Positions 62,454 to 64,000 of a stretch of DNA of 64,000 nucleotides are shown piece after piece. Origin of the DNA: Streptosporangium sp. NBC_01756 (lineage in GTDB: Bacteria > Actinomycetota > Actinomycetes > Streptosporangiales > Streptosporangiaceae); contig NZ_CP109130.1 of NCBI RefSeq assembly GCF_035917975.1, positions 1,736,001 to 1,800,000 of the forward strand, read 5' to 3'. Numbering within the stretch: position 1 is the stretch's first letter; every line of letters starts with the position of its first letter. A model generated the notes under the pieces. It searched no databases and was not told the DNA's origin. It saw only the letters and a program-made list of their open reading frames with translations. The position numbers and the translations under genes were made by a program.

Positions 62454-64000
62454 TCAGATCAGGAGAGCGATCGCACGTACGGCTGCCGCGCACAGGGCGA
62501 CGAATCCGCCCAGCACGGCGAGTGCCCGCAGGCCCTCCTTGCGGAGTTCAGGGATCTCGGAGCTGATCCGCTCGACCTCACGCCCGATGATCCCGCCGCA
62601 GACGACCCCGAACACGATGCCGGCGGCGGCGACGGGCGCGGGGCGCAGCCACCACTCCGGTGGTAGGGATCCACCGAGGATCAGCCACAGCACACCGCCT
62701 GCGAACCCCGCCGCCGGCAGTCCCGGCCAGGCCAGCGCGGCCAGCAACGACACCAGGAAGGTCAACGGGAAGCTCACGACCCGCAGGGCGCCGCGGACCC
62801 TGGCCGACGCGTGCTTCCTGACCAGCCAGTGCCCGACCCAGACCGTACGGGCCAGCACGGCGAAGACGCCGGTGACGGCGAAGGTGGCCAGCGGCCACAG
62901 CAGGGTGGCCACCACGCACGGCACGGACAGCACGGCCAGCAGGATCAGCGCCGCGCTCCCCGCGGGCAACGGTCCCGTCCGGCCGCCCGTCGCGGCCCCC
63001 GGGCCCTTCGCCTGCCGCCTCTTGGACACCTTCCGGACGGACTTGGCCCCCGCCCCCGCCGCGCCGGATCCCGGCCGGGCTCCCCGGGCCGGCTCGCCTG
63101 CTCCGGAGGCCGGTCGCCCACCGCGCGTGCCACCGTCCGTCCCGGTGGCGGATCGCCCCGCCCGTACGGCACCGTCGGTCCCGGCTGCGGTCCGCCCCGG
63201 CCGCGGCGGCTCACCGGCCAGGGTGGCAGCCGCCCGGCCGCTGCGGGACGTCCCGTCTCCACCGGCGGCCGGACGCGTCACGCGTTCGACCGCGGACGGC
63301 TTGGCAGCCGACCGGCCGCCCTTCGACGCCTCGTCCCCCGCCTCACCCTTGGCCCCGGCCCTGGCCCGCGTCTCCGGCTTCTTCGCGGCACCGGAGCCGG
63401 CCCGCTCCGCGAGCAGCCGGCCCGTCTTCGGCGGTGCCGGATCGGAGGCGGCGGCTCGGGCGAGACGGGTGAGGCGGGCGGCGAGGAGAGCCGCAGTGGG
63501 ACGTTTGGCCGCCTCGCGATGGAGAGCGGCCCGGATCAGCGGGAGCAGGGATACCGGAATGCCCGTGAGATCGGCCTGACCGTTGAGGATGGCGTACATC
63601 TGCGCCTCAGCCGTACCGCGGCCGAACGTGGGACGACCGGTCGCGGCGAAGGCGACCGTGGCCGCCCACGCGTGCACGTCGGCGGGCTCGCCCACCGGCT
63701 CGTCCACGAAGAGCTCGGGAGCGGCGTAGCTCGGCGTGCCGAGGAAGGTGCCGGTCATGGTGAGCCGGGTGGCGTCCAGGACCTGGGCGATGCCGAAGTC
63801 GATCAGGACAGGTTCGTCCTCGGCGTTGACCAGCACGTTGGCGGGCTTGAGGTCGCGATGGACGACCCCGGCGGCATGGATGATCGACAGGGCGGTGGCC
63901 AGTCCCTGGGCGAGGGTGACCAGAGCGGTCCCCTGGAGCGGTCCGTCGCGTCGCACGCGTTCGAGGAGAGTGTCTCCCTCGATGTGCTCCATGACCAGAT
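62454..64000 (-). CDS. Serine/threonine protein kinase, membrane-bound (5' end beyond window)
   Basis: The visible part is 515 codons. The N-terminal lobe of the kinase is missing because the gene runs out of the window at 64000. Seen are HRDLKPANVLV (catalytic loop), LIDFGIAQ (DFG) and GTPSYAAPELFV (APE). A long Arg/Pro/Ala/Gly-rich disordered linker follows. The C-terminal region has about five membrane segments (ALILLAVLSVPCVVATLLW and onward). A PknB-type kinase would end with PASTA domains or a single transmembrane segment; this one has a multi-helix membrane tail. Confidence 0.9.
   Translation of the reverse strand, partial: LVMEHIEGDTLLERVRRDGPLQGTALVTLAQGLATALSIIHAAGVVHRDLKPANVLVNAEDEPVLIDFGIAQVLDATRLTMTGTFLGTPSYAAPELFVDEPVGEPADVHAWAATVAFAATGRPTFGRGTAEAQMYAILNGQADLTGIPVSLLPLIRAALHREAAKRPTAALLAARLTRLARAAASDPAPPKTGRLLAERAGSGAAKKPETRARAGAKGEAGDEASKGGRSAAKPSAVERVTRPAAGGDGTSRSGRAAATLAGEPPRPGRTAAGTDGAVRAGRSATGTDGGTRGGRPASGAGEPARGARPGSGAAGAGAKSVRKVSKRRQAKGPGAATGGRTGPLPAGSAALILLAVLSVPCVVATLLWPLATFAVTGVFAVLARTVWVGHWLVRKHASARVRGALRVVSFPLTFLVSLLAALAWPGLPAAGFAGGVLWLILGGSLPPEWWLRPAPVAAAGIVFGVVCGGIIGREVERISSEIPELRKEGLRALAVLGGFVALCAAAVRAIALLI

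Overview
The window is high-GC actinobacterial chromosome. Several things point that way: long high-GC reading frames with many GTG starts, lipoprotein sugar- and peptide-binding proteins, a mycobacterial LigB-type ATP-dependent ligase, GuaB1, DUF1707, DUF4192 and SCO6745-family proteins, and the nadD-rsfS-histidine phosphatase run. I infer a filamentous actinomycete, perhaps Streptosporangiaceae. This cannot be proved from the window alone.

Layout. At 80-2402 are GuaB1 and a general-stress membrane protein. At 2519-14228 are two back-to-back sugar-uptake and beta-glucosidase loci, each with two CUT1 permeases, a lipoprotein solute-binding protein, a GH1 beta-glucosidase and a LacI regulator. 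The two LacI genes converge and overlap by 32 bp. LacI-type GAGAGCGCTCTC palindromes lie upstream of both binding-protein genes, and neither locus encodes an ABC ATPase. At 14839-25591 is a housekeeping and membrane block: FKBP isomerase, LigB, RlpA-like protein, DUF4870, DUF4192, EI24, Maf, Pth2-like protein and an MFS transporter. At 26308-32890 is a complete peptide ABC operon (binding protein, two permeases, two ATPases) whose first permease is unusually long.

At 33096-41982 are DUF3224, a tRNA-Ala(GGC), a vWA lipoprotein, an asparagine-synthase-like enzyme without the N-terminal Cys, two MarR genes, a metallo-beta-lactamase-fold hydrolase, a DinB protein and an exported sulfatase. At 42321-43958 is a long secreted collagen-like protein behind an AT-rich leader. 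At 44350-46372 is an SBP56-family protein followed by a small polytopic membrane protein. At 46438-49923 are SCO6745, SDR and methyltransferase genes and a lipid kinase. At 50180-53010 are a putative cytosolic HExxH/aspzincin-like protein, an inositol-phosphatase-like gene flanked by copies of a tRNA-Ala 3' flank, and the second tRNA-Ala. At 53030-59365 are two MFS transporters, an AlaX-like editing protein, an SRPBCC protein, two small membrane proteins, DUF523 and the third identical tRNA-Ala. At 59489-64000 are the histidine phosphatase, rsfS, nadD, an M48 peptidase and a truncated membrane Ser/Thr kinase.

The best candidates for something undescribed are the aspzincin-like protein at 50180, the dispersed tRNA-Ala cassette with an orphan flank at 51711, the acidic collagen-like protein with its Cys-every-six tail, the 129-bp near-identical inverted tract shared by the two LacI genes, and the stem-loop found directly after all three ABC binding-protein genes.
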